Source: Desulfovibrio piger
GTDB lineage: Bacteria; Desulfobacterota; Desulfovibrionia; Desulfovibrionales; Desulfovibrionaceae
Assembly: GCF_951793255.1 (NCBI RefSeq)
Contig: NZ_OX636706.1
Location: 372,001 to 436,000 of the forward strand
Reading direction: 5' to 3'
Length of the DNA stretch: 64,000 nt
The notes beneath the pieces were generated by a model. It made no database searches. It saw only the letters and a program-made list of their open reading frames with translations, and was not told the origin of the DNA. Positions 34,489 through 42,624 of this stretch are shown one piece after another. The number at the start of each line of letters is the position of its first letter. Within the stretch, counting starts at the first letter, position 1. Position numbers and translations under genes: made by a program.

Positions 34489-35091
34489 TCAGGACAAGCG
34501 TCCCGCCCCGGCGGACCAGGCAAAAAAGTGGCCGCCGCCCAGTTCTCCGGCGGCATCGGCCCCGGGCAGGGGCAGGCCCTGACGGCAGCGGTCCCAGCAG
34601 CGCACCAGCGCCTGACGGTCCGCCCCGTCGGGATGGCGGGCGGCCTCGGCCAGACGGGCCGCACGGGCGGGCGTCATGGGATGGTGGCCCGGTTTGCCCG
34701 CCAGCGCCACCAGACGCGGATTGACCCGCCCCTGGCACAAAAAGCCGCCCAGCACCTCGTTGCCGTTGTCCTGCAACAGGCGGCGGGCCGCCGCGAGACA
34801 CTGGCGGGAATGGTCCGAACCGGGGCGCGTGCCGTGGGTACCGAAAAAAAAGACATGCTTGCCGCGTATGCCCTGCCACAGGCGCAGGCTGCGGCTGTCG
34901 GGCAGGCCCCGGCGCACCCAGAAACCCAGAAGCAGCGTCCCGGCATGGTCGAGCAGGGGCGGATGCCCCGTGGGGAATACGGGGGCCCCGGTGGCTCCGG
35001 CCAGGGCATCGGCCAGAGAACGGGTATTGCCGGTGATGCTGGAGCAAAGGATGCACGGCGGCAGGGAAAGCTGAGGGATGATGTCTGTCAT
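34489..35091 (-). CDS. Flavodoxin-like protein
   Basis: 200 residues. CSSITGNTRSLADALAGATG (18-37) is the FMN-phosphate loop of flavodoxins (S/T-x-T-G-N-T); GTLLLGFWVRRGLPDSRS and HVFFFGTHGTRPGSDHS resemble the two isoalloxazine loops. The C-terminal half is less typical. It may pass electrons to the neighbouring PPOX-fold protein, but that is inference. The start is uncertain: ATG at 35091 or 35100, neither with a clear ribosome site. Confidence 0.65.
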   Translation of the reverse strand: MTDIIPQLSLPPCILCSSITGNTRSLADALAGATGAPVFPTGHPPLLDHAGTLLLGFWVRRGLPDSRSLRLWQGIRGKHVFFFGTHGTRPGSDHSRQCLAAARRLLQDNGNEVLGGFLCQGRVNPRLVALAGKPGHHPMTPARAARLAEAARHPDGADRQALVRCWDRCRQGLPLPGADAAGELGGGHFFAWSAGAGRLS

Positions 35092-35282
35092 GGCTGTCAT
35101 GATGGTGTGGGCTGCCGCCCGCCGCCAGGCCTGCATCACGGTATCAGCGGAGCGCGGCGCACAGAGGCGGAAGCGACATGCAAAAAAATACGACCGGCGC
35201 CGGGGCCTGCCTGCGGCCATCATCCGGCCGCACGGTGACGGGCCTTGCAAGGCCGGAGCGGAAAAATACGTCCGAAAGCCCG

Positions 35283-35993
35283 TTAGTCCTGGGCCCGGCG
35301 TTCCAGGACCGCCATGTCCAGCAGCTCCACCCGCCGCCGCTCCAGGCGGATGGCGCCTTCCCGGGCCAGCTTGTTGAGTTCCCGGCTCAGGCTCTCGCGG
35401 CTCAGGCCCAGCAGACGGGCCATGAGCTCCCGGGTACCGGGCAGTTCCAGCTGACGGCGCCCTTCCTCCATGCGGGAGCGGTGCAGCAGCCATCCGGCCA
35501 CCCGCCGGGAGACCGAAATCATCCCCTGCGAGCCGGCCACCTTGTTGACGAACAAACGCTGCCGCGCCGCCAGCACCTGCAAAAGCCAGCGGGCCAGCCG
35601 GGGATTCCCGTCCAGCAGCCTGTCCATGGTGGCCCGCTCCAGCCAGAGCAGGCGCCCCGGCCCCAGGGCCACGGCCGTAGCAGGCAGAGGGGCCTCGTAG
35701 AACAGGGCCCCCGGATCGGGGAAGGCCCCGCCGCGGGTCAGGTGCAGGACGTACTCCCTGCCCTGCGGGCCCATTTTGACCAGTTTCACCTCGCCGGACA
35801 AGACGAAGGGCACATGACGTATCTCGTCCCCTTCACGGAACAGGACATCGCCCGCCCGCATCTCGGCCAGACGGCCCGTGCCCAGCACAAGACCGGTCTC
35901 CCTCTCGTCCAGCCAGCGGCCCAGCGGGCTGTGGCGCAGGGCATCCCGCAGGCTCTGGGGATCGGGGGGGCGGTTCCCTTTTTTCTGGTCCAT
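35283..35993 (-). CDS. hcpR: Crp/Fnr-family regulator, probable HcpR
   Basis: 236 residues. A cyclic-nucleotide-type beta barrel (GDVLFREGDEIRHVPFVLSGEVKLVKMGPQGREYVLHL) leads through a dimer helix to a winged helix with recognition helix GLSRESLSRELNKLAREG. No Fnr-type cysteine cluster is visible at the N-terminus. In Desulfovibrio, HcpR of this family senses nitrosative stress, probably through haem, and activates hcp; hcp is the neighbouring gene and carries a matching palindrome, so I infer HcpR. GGAGGT precedes the ATG at 35993. Confidence 0.78.
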   Translation of the reverse strand: MDQKKGNRPPDPQSLRDALRHSPLGRWLDERETGLVLGTGRLAEMRAGDVLFREGDEIRHVPFVLSGEVKLVKMGPQGREYVLHLTRGGAFPDPGALFYEAPLPATAVALGPGRLLWLERATMDRLLDGNPRLARWLLQVLAARQRLFVNKVAGSQGMISVSRRVAGWLLHRSRMEEGRRQLELPGTRELMARLLGLSRESLSRELNKLAREGAIRLERRRVELLDMAVLERRAQD

Positions 35994-36073
35994 GCGCGAC
36001 CTCCATGAAAGCTTTGCCCCCGCGGACACAGGGGCAGGAAAAAAAGCCGGACGGGAAAGCAGCCCCGCCGGCC

Positions 36074-36112
36074 AAAAACACAGGGGAAGACCGCGGTCAC
36101 GGCCTTCCCCTG
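36074..36112 (-). terminator. Terminator after hcp
   Basis: Read leftward: CAGGGGAAG (36112-36104) pairs with CTTCCCCTG (36089-36081), followed by TGTTTTT. Confidence 0.75.
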
Positions 36113-36122
36113 CAAAAGAATC

Positions 36123-37709
36123 TTAGCCCAGGATCGCCTTGAGGTCTTCGTCGGGCGTGGTCACGGGCATGATGTTCCACTGTTCCACCAGCACCTTGAG
36201 GATGTTGGGGGACACGAAGGCAGGCAGCGTGGGCCCGAGGCGGATGTTCTTCACGCCCAGGGCCAGCAGGGTCAGCAGGATGCTCACGGCCTTCTGCTCG
36301 TACCACGAAAGCACCAGCGACAGCGGCAGGTCATTGACGCCGCACTTCAGGGCATCGGCCAGGGCCAGGGCCACACGCACGGCGGCGTAGGCGTCGTTGC
36401 ACTGGCCCACGTCCAGCAGGCGAGGGATGTCGCCCAGGCTGCCCAGCTCCTTGTCGAAGAAGCGGAACTTGCCGCAGGCCAGGGTCAGGATCAGGCAGTC
36501 GGCCGGGATCTTCTCCACCAGTTCGGTGTAGTAGTTGCGGCCGGGACGGGCGCCGTCGCAACCGCCCACCAAAAAGATGTGGCGCAGCTTGCCCTGGGCC
36601 ACGGCATCCAGCACGGCGGGCGCGGCACCCAGCAGGGTCTCGCGGCCAAAGCCGGTCAGCACTTCCTTTCCGGGCACGTCTTCGGCGAAGCCGGGCAGTT
36701 CCAGAGCCTTCCGGATGACGGCCGAGAAGTCACGCCCCTTGCAATGGACCAGGCCGGGCCAGGACACGTTGCCGGAGGTGAAGACCTTGTCGGCGTAGTC
36801 TTTGGGGTCCTGGATGCAGTTGGTGGTGAAGAGCACCGCGCCGGGGAAGGCGGGCAGCTCCTTCTGCTGGTTCTGCCAGGCCGTGCCGTAATGCCCGGCC
36901 AGATGCGGGAAGGCATGCAGCAGCGGATAGGCGTGGGCGGGCAGCATCTCGCCGTGGGTGTACACGTTGATGCCCGTATCGCGGGTCTGCTCCAGCAGGG
37001 CCAGCAGGTCGGGCAGGTCGTGGCCGGAGATGAGGATGGCCTTGCCCTTGCGCCGGCCCAGGGAGACGGGCGTGGGCACGGGCGTGCCGAACGTACCGGT
37101 ATTGCCCGCTTCCAGCAGCTCCATGGCGCGCAGGTTGGCCTTGCCGCATTCCAGCACCAGCCCCAGCCAGCCGTTGAGGTCGTGGCTCTCGGGATCCAGT
37201 TCGGTGCCGGCACGCAGGCCGCGATACAGGAAGGCGGCCACGTCGGGATCACGCTGGCCCAGCTCGGCGGCATGGTCGGCATAGGCGGCCACGCCCTTGA
37301 GGCCGTAGAGCAGGATCTGCATGGCGGAGCGCACGTCCTCGTCGTCGGACAGGCGGTCGATAGCGGTTTCCCGCAGCTCCAGGGCAGCCAGAGGCGTGGG
37401 GGCCGGGGCATCGGACACACGGGCGGCCAGGGCCGTGGTGCGCTCCAGGCATTCTTCCTGCACGGCGCGCAGGGAGACGGGATCGAAATTCACATTGGTC
37501 AGGGTGGAGAACAGGGCCTTGAAAGCGAAGTCGTCGGTGGCGGTGTCCACGATGCCGGCGTCACGGGCCATCAGGGCCACGGCCGCCAGTTCGCGCAGCT
37601 GCCAGACCAGCTTGTCCTGCTGGATGGCCACGGCCTCGTTCTTGCCGCAGATGCCAAGGCGGGTACAGGCCTTGCCCTTGGAGGTCTGTTCACACTGGTT
37701 GCAAAACAT
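36123..37709 (-). CDS. hcp: Hybrid cluster protein (hydroxylamine/NO reductase)
   Basis: 528 residues. The N-terminal cysteines C3, C6, C15 and C21 (MFCNQCEQTSKGKACTRLGIC) bind the cubane cluster, with the close CXXC spacing of the class found in anaerobes such as Desulfovibrio. Hybrid-cluster ligands appear in NGWLGLVLECGK, FTTNCIQDP, LVGGCDGARPGR and LACGKFRF. The family reduces NO to N2O or hydroxylamine to ammonia and S-nitrosylates proteins. The ATG at 37709 follows AGGAG; an HcpR-like palindrome lies 70 bases upstream. Confidence 0.95.
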   Translation of the reverse strand: MFCNQCEQTSKGKACTRLGICGKNEAVAIQQDKLVWQLRELAAVALMARDAGIVDTATDDFAFKALFSTLTNVNFDPVSLRAVQEECLERTTALAARVSDAPAPTPLAALELRETAIDRLSDDEDVRSAMQILLYGLKGVAAYADHAAELGQRDPDVAAFLYRGLRAGTELDPESHDLNGWLGLVLECGKANLRAMELLEAGNTGTFGTPVPTPVSLGRRKGKAILISGHDLPDLLALLEQTRDTGINVYTHGEMLPAHAYPLLHAFPHLAGHYGTAWQNQQKELPAFPGAVLFTTNCIQDPKDYADKVFTSGNVSWPGLVHCKGRDFSAVIRKALELPGFAEDVPGKEVLTGFGRETLLGAAPAVLDAVAQGKLRHIFLVGGCDGARPGRNYYTELVEKIPADCLILTLACGKFRFFDKELGSLGDIPRLLDVGQCNDAYAAVRVALALADALKCGVNDLPLSLVLSWYEQKAVSILLTLLALGVKNIRLGPTLPAFVSPNILKVLVEQWNIMPVTTPDEDLKAILG

Positions 37710-37779
37710 GGGGGGCTCCTTGTGCTGAGGGGGATGGGTGTCTGTCCATGACACTAGAGCACATCTCCCCGGTTACAAC

Positions 37780-37795
37780 TGTGACCATCGTCACA
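37780..37795 (-). promoter_or_regulatory. HcpR/Crp-type operator of hcp
   Basis: TGTGACCATCGTCACA, a perfect palindrome apart from its 4-base centre. Its centre is about 43 bases upstream of a plausible start site set by a TAGTGT -10 box (37756-37751), the spacing of a class-II activator site. Confidence 0.7.
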
Positions 37796-37863
37796 AAACA
37801 GGGAATCTTTTCACAGATCCGCCGGACTGCCGAACGATGTGCGGTAGATTCCGCCCCGTGCGC

Positions 37864-39678
37864 TCACTTCCAGAAGCGTTTCCAGCCGGAGGCGGGCTCC
37901 TCACGGCCGCTCTGCAAACTGCCGCCCAGCCCCAGCCGGTGATCCAGTTCCGCCAGCCACGCCGCGGCCGCCGCGCCGTGTTCCAGCTCCAGGGAGCTGT
38001 GGCAGGACAGCACGTCCTCCACTCTGCCCCGCCAGAACGACAGCTGCGGTTCCAGCAGGTCGAGATCGGGATGCCTGTCCACCAGCGTACGCAGCCCGGC
38101 GCTCACACCTTCCGCATCGCACAGCCGGGCCAGCTGGCGACGGCGCTTCCAGCCCGGACGCCCCTGCGACCAGACCAGGGCCAGATGCAGGACGAAACGC
38201 TCGTCCGCCGTGGCCTCCCGCCGCCGGTTGCCGGGCAGTATGCCCCGCACGGCGCCCAGGACGGCAGTGGTGCCGCTGCTGACGGCTCCGGCCACGGCCT
38301 GTCCCGCACCGATGACGGCACCGGCACCGGAGCTCACGGCCCCCACGACGGCCGTACCGCCGCGCGCCACCGCCTGACCGGCAGAAGCGGCCCCGTCGCT
38401 CACCGCACCGATGACCGCGCTGGTGCCGCTGCTCACCATGTCCGCCACGGCCCCTGCCCCGCTGCCGACGCTCCCCATGACGGCACTGCCACCGCGCAGC
38501 ACGGCTTTTTCCGCACTGGCGGCACAATCGCCCACAGCATGGATGACGGCGCTCGTGCCGCTGCCCAGGGCATCCGCCATGGCACCGGCCCCATTGCTGA
38601 CCGCTCCGGCCACGGCCTGTCCCGCACCGATGACGGCACCGGCACCGGAACTCACGGCCTCGGCCACGGCCGTGCCGCCGCGCGCCACGCTCTGGGCGGC
38701 GCCCCGGGTCTTTTCCAGGGCGCTGTCGGCCACGGTGCCCACGGTCTCCGAGATCTTCTGCCCCATGGAGGCAGGCAAGTTCACCAGCTGCTTGCGGAAG
38801 GCCTCCACGATGGCCCCCACGGTCTCCCGGGAGATCTCCGCCAGCATGGTGCCCGCCTCCCGGACGCAGGCCTGCTGCCGGGCCTCTTCCCTGCCCAGGG
38901 CAGCGAAACGGAAGGCACTGCGCGTGACCACACCGGCCCGGATGGCCAGCAGGCAGTTGGCCGCCCCGTCGATGACGGCGGACGTGCACTGCTGCATCAT
39001 GGGCCCCATGAGCGGCACGCTGGAGGCCGCCATGGCGGGCGTGACCGCGGGCAGCAGCTCGTTCATGCTCTCGGTGATGGTCCTGGGGATGTCCAGGGCC
39101 TCGATGGAAAAGGAAATGAACGTGGCCGAGGAGACCGTGCTGTAGACGCTCCACAGTTCCGCCGGGGTGGGACGCTGGTTGTAGATGCCGGAGACCCGCC
39201 AGACCATGCGCGCCAGCGAGACGAACACGATGAGCGCATCCAGACGGCCGTTCTGGGACAGGGCCGTGCCCAGGAACACCCGTTTGGCGCTGTTGCGGAT
39301 CTCTTCCCCGGCACGGGCGTCCAGCACGTCGAGGGCCTTTTCCAGAAAATGCTCATCCGTGGAGCGGAGGCCTGCGGCACGGACATGGGGATTCTTCTTC
39401 AGGCGGCGTTCCAGTTCACGGGCAAAGGCCTGACGTTCCGCCTCCGTAGGATCGTCACGCAAGACCAGACGGGGCGCACGGGCAAACCTGGCCAGGCCCA
39501 GCCAGAGCACGGCGCCTGCCTCCAGCGCCAGCAGGGACACGAAGGCCAGCCAGCCCCAGCCGGGAGCCAGCACTTCCACCGTCTGGAAGGCCGTCAGGTC
39601 CAGCTGGACCAGCAACATCAGGATAACGAGCATGAAAAGGGCCGCAGCCGCTTTCAGCAAAGTCGAGATAAACGTCAT
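37864..39678 (-). CDS. DUF697-like membrane protein with 11-residue repeats
   Basis: 604 residues. Two N-terminal membrane helices (about 8-30 and 42-62) precede a charged segment and a hydrophobic helical region (about 125-260, e.g. ALIVFVSLARMVWRVSGIYN and LLPAVTPAMAASSVPLMGPM) like DUF697/YcjF proteins. Residues 325-478 are a Gly/Ala/Val/Ser repeat with a period of 11 (units such as GTSAVIGAVSD, GGTAVVGAVSS), broken in places by a 7-residue unit AGQAVAG. A soluble tail (490-604) follows. Function unknown; the repeat suggests a long amphipathic helix that lies on or coils along a membrane. Family placement is moderate. Confidence 0.65.
   Translation of the reverse strand: MTFISTLLKAAAALFMLVILMLLVQLDLTAFQTVEVLAPGWGWLAFVSLLALEAGAVLWLGLARFARAPRLVLRDDPTEAERQAFARELERRLKKNPHVRAAGLRSTDEHFLEKALDVLDARAGEEIRNSAKRVFLGTALSQNGRLDALIVFVSLARMVWRVSGIYNQRPTPAELWSVYSTVSSATFISFSIEALDIPRTITESMNELLPAVTPAMAASSVPLMGPMMQQCTSAVIDGAANCLLAIRAGVVTRSAFRFAALGREEARQQACVREAGTMLAEISRETVGAIVEAFRKQLVNLPASMGQKISETVGTVADSALEKTRGAAQSVARGGTAVAEAVSSGAGAVIGAGQAVAGAVSNGAGAMADALGSGTSAVIHAVGDCAASAEKAVLRGGSAVMGSVGSGAGAVADMVSSGTSAVIGAVSDGAASAGQAVARGGTAVVGAVSSGAGAVIGAGQAVAGAVSSGTTAVLGAVRGILPGNRRREATADERFVLHLALVWSQGRPGWKRRRQLARLCDAEGVSAGLRTLVDRHPDLDLLEPQLSFWRGRVEDVLSCHSSLELEHGAAAAAWLAELDHRLGLGGSLQSGREEPASGWKRFWK
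38285..38341. repeat. 57-bp direct repeat in the DUF697-like gene, copy 1
   Basis: Differs at one base from 38603-38659, 318 bp away. Both encode the AVAGAVS/GAGAVIGAGQ units. Confidence 0.8.
38603..38659. repeat. 57-bp direct repeat in the DUF697-like gene, copy 2
   Basis: Partner of 38285-38341; spacing of 106 codons keeps the frame. Confidence 0.8.
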
Positions 39679-39940
39679 GTCAGCTCCCTGTACGAAGGAA
39701 GGATGAGGGGACCCGCCCGCGAAGAACAGTCACGAGAGCAGGCACGGGCCTGCCGGAGCGGCTCTGCCGCGCGACGGAACCGTTCACAACTCAACACGGG
39801 GCGCGTCAGCAGGATGTCAGGAACAGGGGATAGGGATCTGCGGAGCACCGAAGGCCCCGGAAAGGAGGAAGGAAGGCGCAGGCGCGTGCACTCCCCGGCA
39901 GGGCCGCCGGAACGATCCGTGGCCAGGGGCGCGACCTGTC

Positions 39941-39970
39941 AAAAAAGGACGGCAGGCGGACCTGCCGTCC
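39941..39970 (-). terminator. Terminator after the lytic transglycosylase gene
   Basis: GGACGGCAGG/CCTGCCGTCC stem (39947-39956 with 39961-39970), then six T leftward. It ends the hflK operon. Confidence 0.88.
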
Positions 39971-39976
39971 CGGGAC

Positions 39977-41077
39977 TCACTTCAGAGCGGCGACACGGTC
40001 AGCCAGAGCCATGATGGTGTTGGCGTAGACCGTGGAGTGGTTGTAGCGCATCAGCAGGGCATGCTGGCGCTCGCGGGAAAGCCCGGCCTTCCAGCCGTGC
40101 CGGGCAAGATAGTGGGAAAGGCTGGCCACGGCATCGGGCACGGTGAACAGGTCCACACGGCCGTCGCCGTCACCGTCCGCACCGTAGGTGGCGATATTGG
40201 ACGGCATGAACTGGCACAGGCCCACGGCGCCGTAGATGGAACCGGGCAGATGTTCCGGCGGCACGCGGTCGCGCAGCATGTGTTCCACCAGGGCCCTGGT
40301 CTCCTTGTAGGCCCAGTCCGCACGCTTGGGCATGGTCTCGGCGATCCAGTCCATGTGCCGCTCATGGTCGCGCAGCTGCGGCAGCCAGTCGCTGATGCTC
40401 TCCGGCGTCCGGCTCACGGCCATGCTGGCCAGGGTGTAGAAGGCGTTCTCCGAGGTATCGCCCAGCACCTTGCCGAGGCGGGTCTCCACGAACAGCAGGG
40501 CCGCCGCGATGGACGAAGGGACGCCGTAGCGCTGTTCCGCCTGACGGAAGGCCTTGCTGTTGGCCGTGATGAACTGGCGGCACAGGCGCGCGTTGGCGTC
40601 CGTGACCACGCCCTTGTAATACTGCGCCTGCGGCTTGTCCGAAGGCGGCGCGGGAAAGAACTTGCGATTGTAGAGGGCCTTGATCTTGCGGCCCATGGGC
40701 GACTGGGTGGGCGTGGCGGGCAGGCCCGCCAGCAGGGCGTCCACCCTGGGCCCGGAGATGCCGTCGGCAGCCAGGCGGCGCGACAGATCCTGCCACACGG
40801 GGGCCACGGCCGGAGCGGACGGGCGTGCGGTGGTCCTGGGCGCGGGGGACGCCACGGGCGTCACCGCAGCCGGAGCCGCGGGGGAAGGCCCGAGGGAACG
40901 CTCCCTGATGCCGTCATCGCCGCCGCCATCCGCGGACGGCGGCTCCAGGATCACGGTGCCGCCGGCCACCACGTCATCCACGGGCTCCTTGCCGCCGCAG
41001 GCAGCCAGCAACAGGCAGAACAGGGCACACAGGACAAGGCGCAGGGCCCCGTGTCCGTCCCTGATGGAGATGCTCAT
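39977..41077 (-). CDS. Lytic murein transglycosylase lipoprotein (MltB-like)
   Basis: 366 residues. A lipoprotein signal ends in LLLAACGG (lipobox). A proline/alanine-rich linker to about residue 115 leads to the SLT-type domain: GVPSSIAAALLFVETRLGKVLGDTSE holds the catalytic Glu, and GSIYGAVGLCQFMPSNIATYGADGDGDGRVDLFTVPDAVASLSHYLARHGWK is the family core. It cleaves peptidoglycan to 1,6-anhydro products from the outer membrane or periplasm. AGGAGG precedes ATG 41077, one base after the upstream stop. Confidence 0.9.
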   Translation of the reverse strand: MSISIRDGHGALRLVLCALFCLLLAACGGKEPVDDVVAGGTVILEPPSADGGGDDGIRERSLGPSPAAPAAVTPVASPAPRTTARPSAPAVAPVWQDLSRRLAADGISGPRVDALLAGLPATPTQSPMGRKIKALYNRKFFPAPPSDKPQAQYYKGVVTDANARLCRQFITANSKAFRQAEQRYGVPSSIAAALLFVETRLGKVLGDTSENAFYTLASMAVSRTPESISDWLPQLRDHERHMDWIAETMPKRADWAYKETRALVEHMLRDRVPPEHLPGSIYGAVGLCQFMPSNIATYGADGDGDGRVDLFTVPDAVASLSHYLARHGWKAGLSRERQHALLMRYNHSTVYANTIMALADRVAALK

Positions 41078-41078
41078 G

Positions 41079-41768
41079 CTAAACCTCCTGAAAAGTCCAG
41101 ACCACACGTCCCAGCATGCGGCGCTGCAACAGGGCGGCATCCAGGAACGTTTCGGGGTAATCCGGGGACTGGGCCCTCAGGACATAGCCCTGCTGCGGGC
41201 CGTCCAGAAACACCTGGCGGACCACCACGCCTTCCAGCGGGGCGAACAGGGCGTAGGTCCTGCCGGAGACAGGAGCCAGATCCTCTCTATCCACCCCGAT
41301 ATAGGCACCTTCGCGCAGCAAGGGCTCCATGGCCTGGCCGCGCAGACGCAGCACCTGCAGCGAGGGCCGCAGGAAGGCCCGCGGCAGGGGGACCCTTCCG
41401 GAAACGGACAGGGCGGGCCTGGGGGCCTCGTCCGTATAGACACCGGCCATGTCGTAGACGTCCACCACGGTGGACCGGGTAAAGTCGTCCCCGTGGCAGG
41501 CCACGGTCCTGGCCAGGTTTGGGGGGGCCTCCTGCGGACAATACCCTTTGTCCGTGCGCAGATAGAGGGGCCCCACGCCGTACTTGAGCCAGTCGGGGTT
41601 GAGGCCGAAACGCTCGAAGAGCTTCATGTACCAGTCGCCCGGCACGGAGTCGCGGCGCTTGGCGTCCGAGATGCTGGACTGGCGGATATTGAGCAGCTCC
41701 GCCAGCTCCACCTGGGTACGGCAATTGGCGGCCAGCTTGATGCGTTCGTAGATTTCCGTAAAGCCCAT
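41079..41768 (-). CDS. Phage-CI-type regulator with non-catalytic S24 domain
   Basis: 229 residues. The N-terminus (YERIKLAANCRTQVELAELLNIRQSSISDAKRR ... DWYMKLFERFGLNPDWLKYG) is a CI-repressor-type helix-turn-helix; the C-terminal half is a LexA/S24-like fold (RLRGQAMEPLLREGAYIGVDREDL ... YALFAPLEGVVVRQVF). Where autocleaving members have Ser before Met, this has A146, and the Lys position shows R184-Q185, so self-cleavage should be lost. It lies 7 bases after hflC and 1 before the transglycosylase gene, so it is an operon member rather than a prophage remnant. Target unknown. Confidence 0.8.
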   Translation of the reverse strand: MGFTEIYERIKLAANCRTQVELAELLNIRQSSISDAKRRDSVPGDWYMKLFERFGLNPDWLKYGVGPLYLRTDKGYCPQEAPPNLARTVACHGDDFTRSTVVDVYDMAGVYTDEAPRPALSVSGRVPLPRAFLRPSLQVLRLRGQAMEPLLREGAYIGVDREDLAPVSGRTYALFAPLEGVVVRQVFLDGPQQGYVLRAQSPDYPETFLDAALLQRRMLGRVVWTFQEV

Positions 41769-41775
41769 GATCCAC

Positions 41776-42624
41776 CTACTTCTGCAGATCCAGCAAGGGC
41801 ACCCGGCTGCCCAGCACCATTTTGCTGTTCTCCTTGAAGGATGTGCGCAGGGCGTCGAGCCAGCGCTGGTAGGAATAGAATTCCGGCGACTTGCCGTAGG
41901 CCGCGGCGTAGACGGCGGCCGCCTGGGCATCGCCCTGGCCGTAAAGCACCTGGGCCTCGCGGTTGGCCTCGGCAAGGATGAGGGCCTTCTGGCGGTCGGC
42001 ATCGGAACGGATGCGCGTGGCCTCTTCCTGGCCTTCGGAACGGTACTGCTTAGCCTGGCGTTCACGCTCGGCCCGCATGCGGTCAAAAATGGAACGCTGG
42101 TTCTCCGTGGGCAGGTCGGTGCGCTTGATGCGCACGTCCAGGACCTCCACCCCGTAGGGCTTCATGAGGTCGGAGACCTTTTCCGTCACGCGGGTCATGA
42201 TGGTGGCGCGCTCCTTGGAGACCACCTCGGTCAGGGTGTAGGCGCCCACCAGGGCCCGCAGCTGCGAATAGACCACGTCGTCCAGGCGGGCCTGCGCACC
42301 GGGGATGGTACGCATGGTGCGGTAGAACTGCAGGGGGTCGCTGATGCGCCAGCGGGCGTAGTTGTCCAGCACGATGGTCTTTTTGTCCACGGTGAAGGCC
42401 TCGCGCGAGCTGGCGGCGTAGTCGAGCACACGGGCGTCGAAATAGACGACCTTCTGGATGAAGGGCAGCTTGAAGTGCAGGCCGGGCCGGTAGATCTCGG
42501 GCAGGGGATCGCCCAGCTGGAGCACCAGGGCCTGCTGGGTCTGGTGCACGGTGAAGCAGCACTGGGTCACGAAAACGGCCAGCGCCAGCAGCAGGACACC
42601 GTAAAGGAGGGGATTCTTGGTCAT
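41776..42624 (-). CDS. hflC: HflC, FtsH-protease modulator
   Basis: 282 residues. One N-terminal membrane anchor, then a SPFH/band-7 domain: TVHQTQQALVLQLGDPLPEIYRPGLHFKLPFIQKVVYFDARVLDY is typical of HflC, followed by a coiled coil (MRAERERQAKQYRSEGQEEATRIRSDADRQKALILAEANREAQVLYG). With HflK it forms a cage around FtsH in the inner membrane. Its start shares a base with the hflK stop (TAATG). Confidence 0.93.
   Translation of the reverse strand: MTKNPLLYGVLLLALAVFVTQCCFTVHQTQQALVLQLGDPLPEIYRPGLHFKLPFIQKVVYFDARVLDYAASSREAFTVDKKTIVLDNYARWRISDPLQFYRTMRTIPGAQARLDDVVYSQLRALVGAYTLTEVVSKERATIMTRVTEKVSDLMKPYGVEVLDVRIKRTDLPTENQRSIFDRMRAERERQAKQYRSEGQEEATRIRSDADRQKALILAEANREAQVLYGQGDAQAAAVYAAAYGKSPEFYSYQRWLDALRTSFKENSKMVLGSRVPLLDLQK

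Noticed and set aside
38258-38720. CRISPR-like array
   Set aside because: The repeats are coding, in frame, of uneven length and without unique spacers.
37738-40014. Long rightward frame opposite the DUF697-like gene
   Set aside because: Its His/Gly/Thr-rich repeats mirror the repeat DNA of the leftward gene; the leftward frame has membrane helices and a plausible start.
41079-41768. Prophage remnant
   Set aside because: The CI-like gene is locked in an operon with hflKC and a transglycosylase; no other phage gene or attachment site is near.
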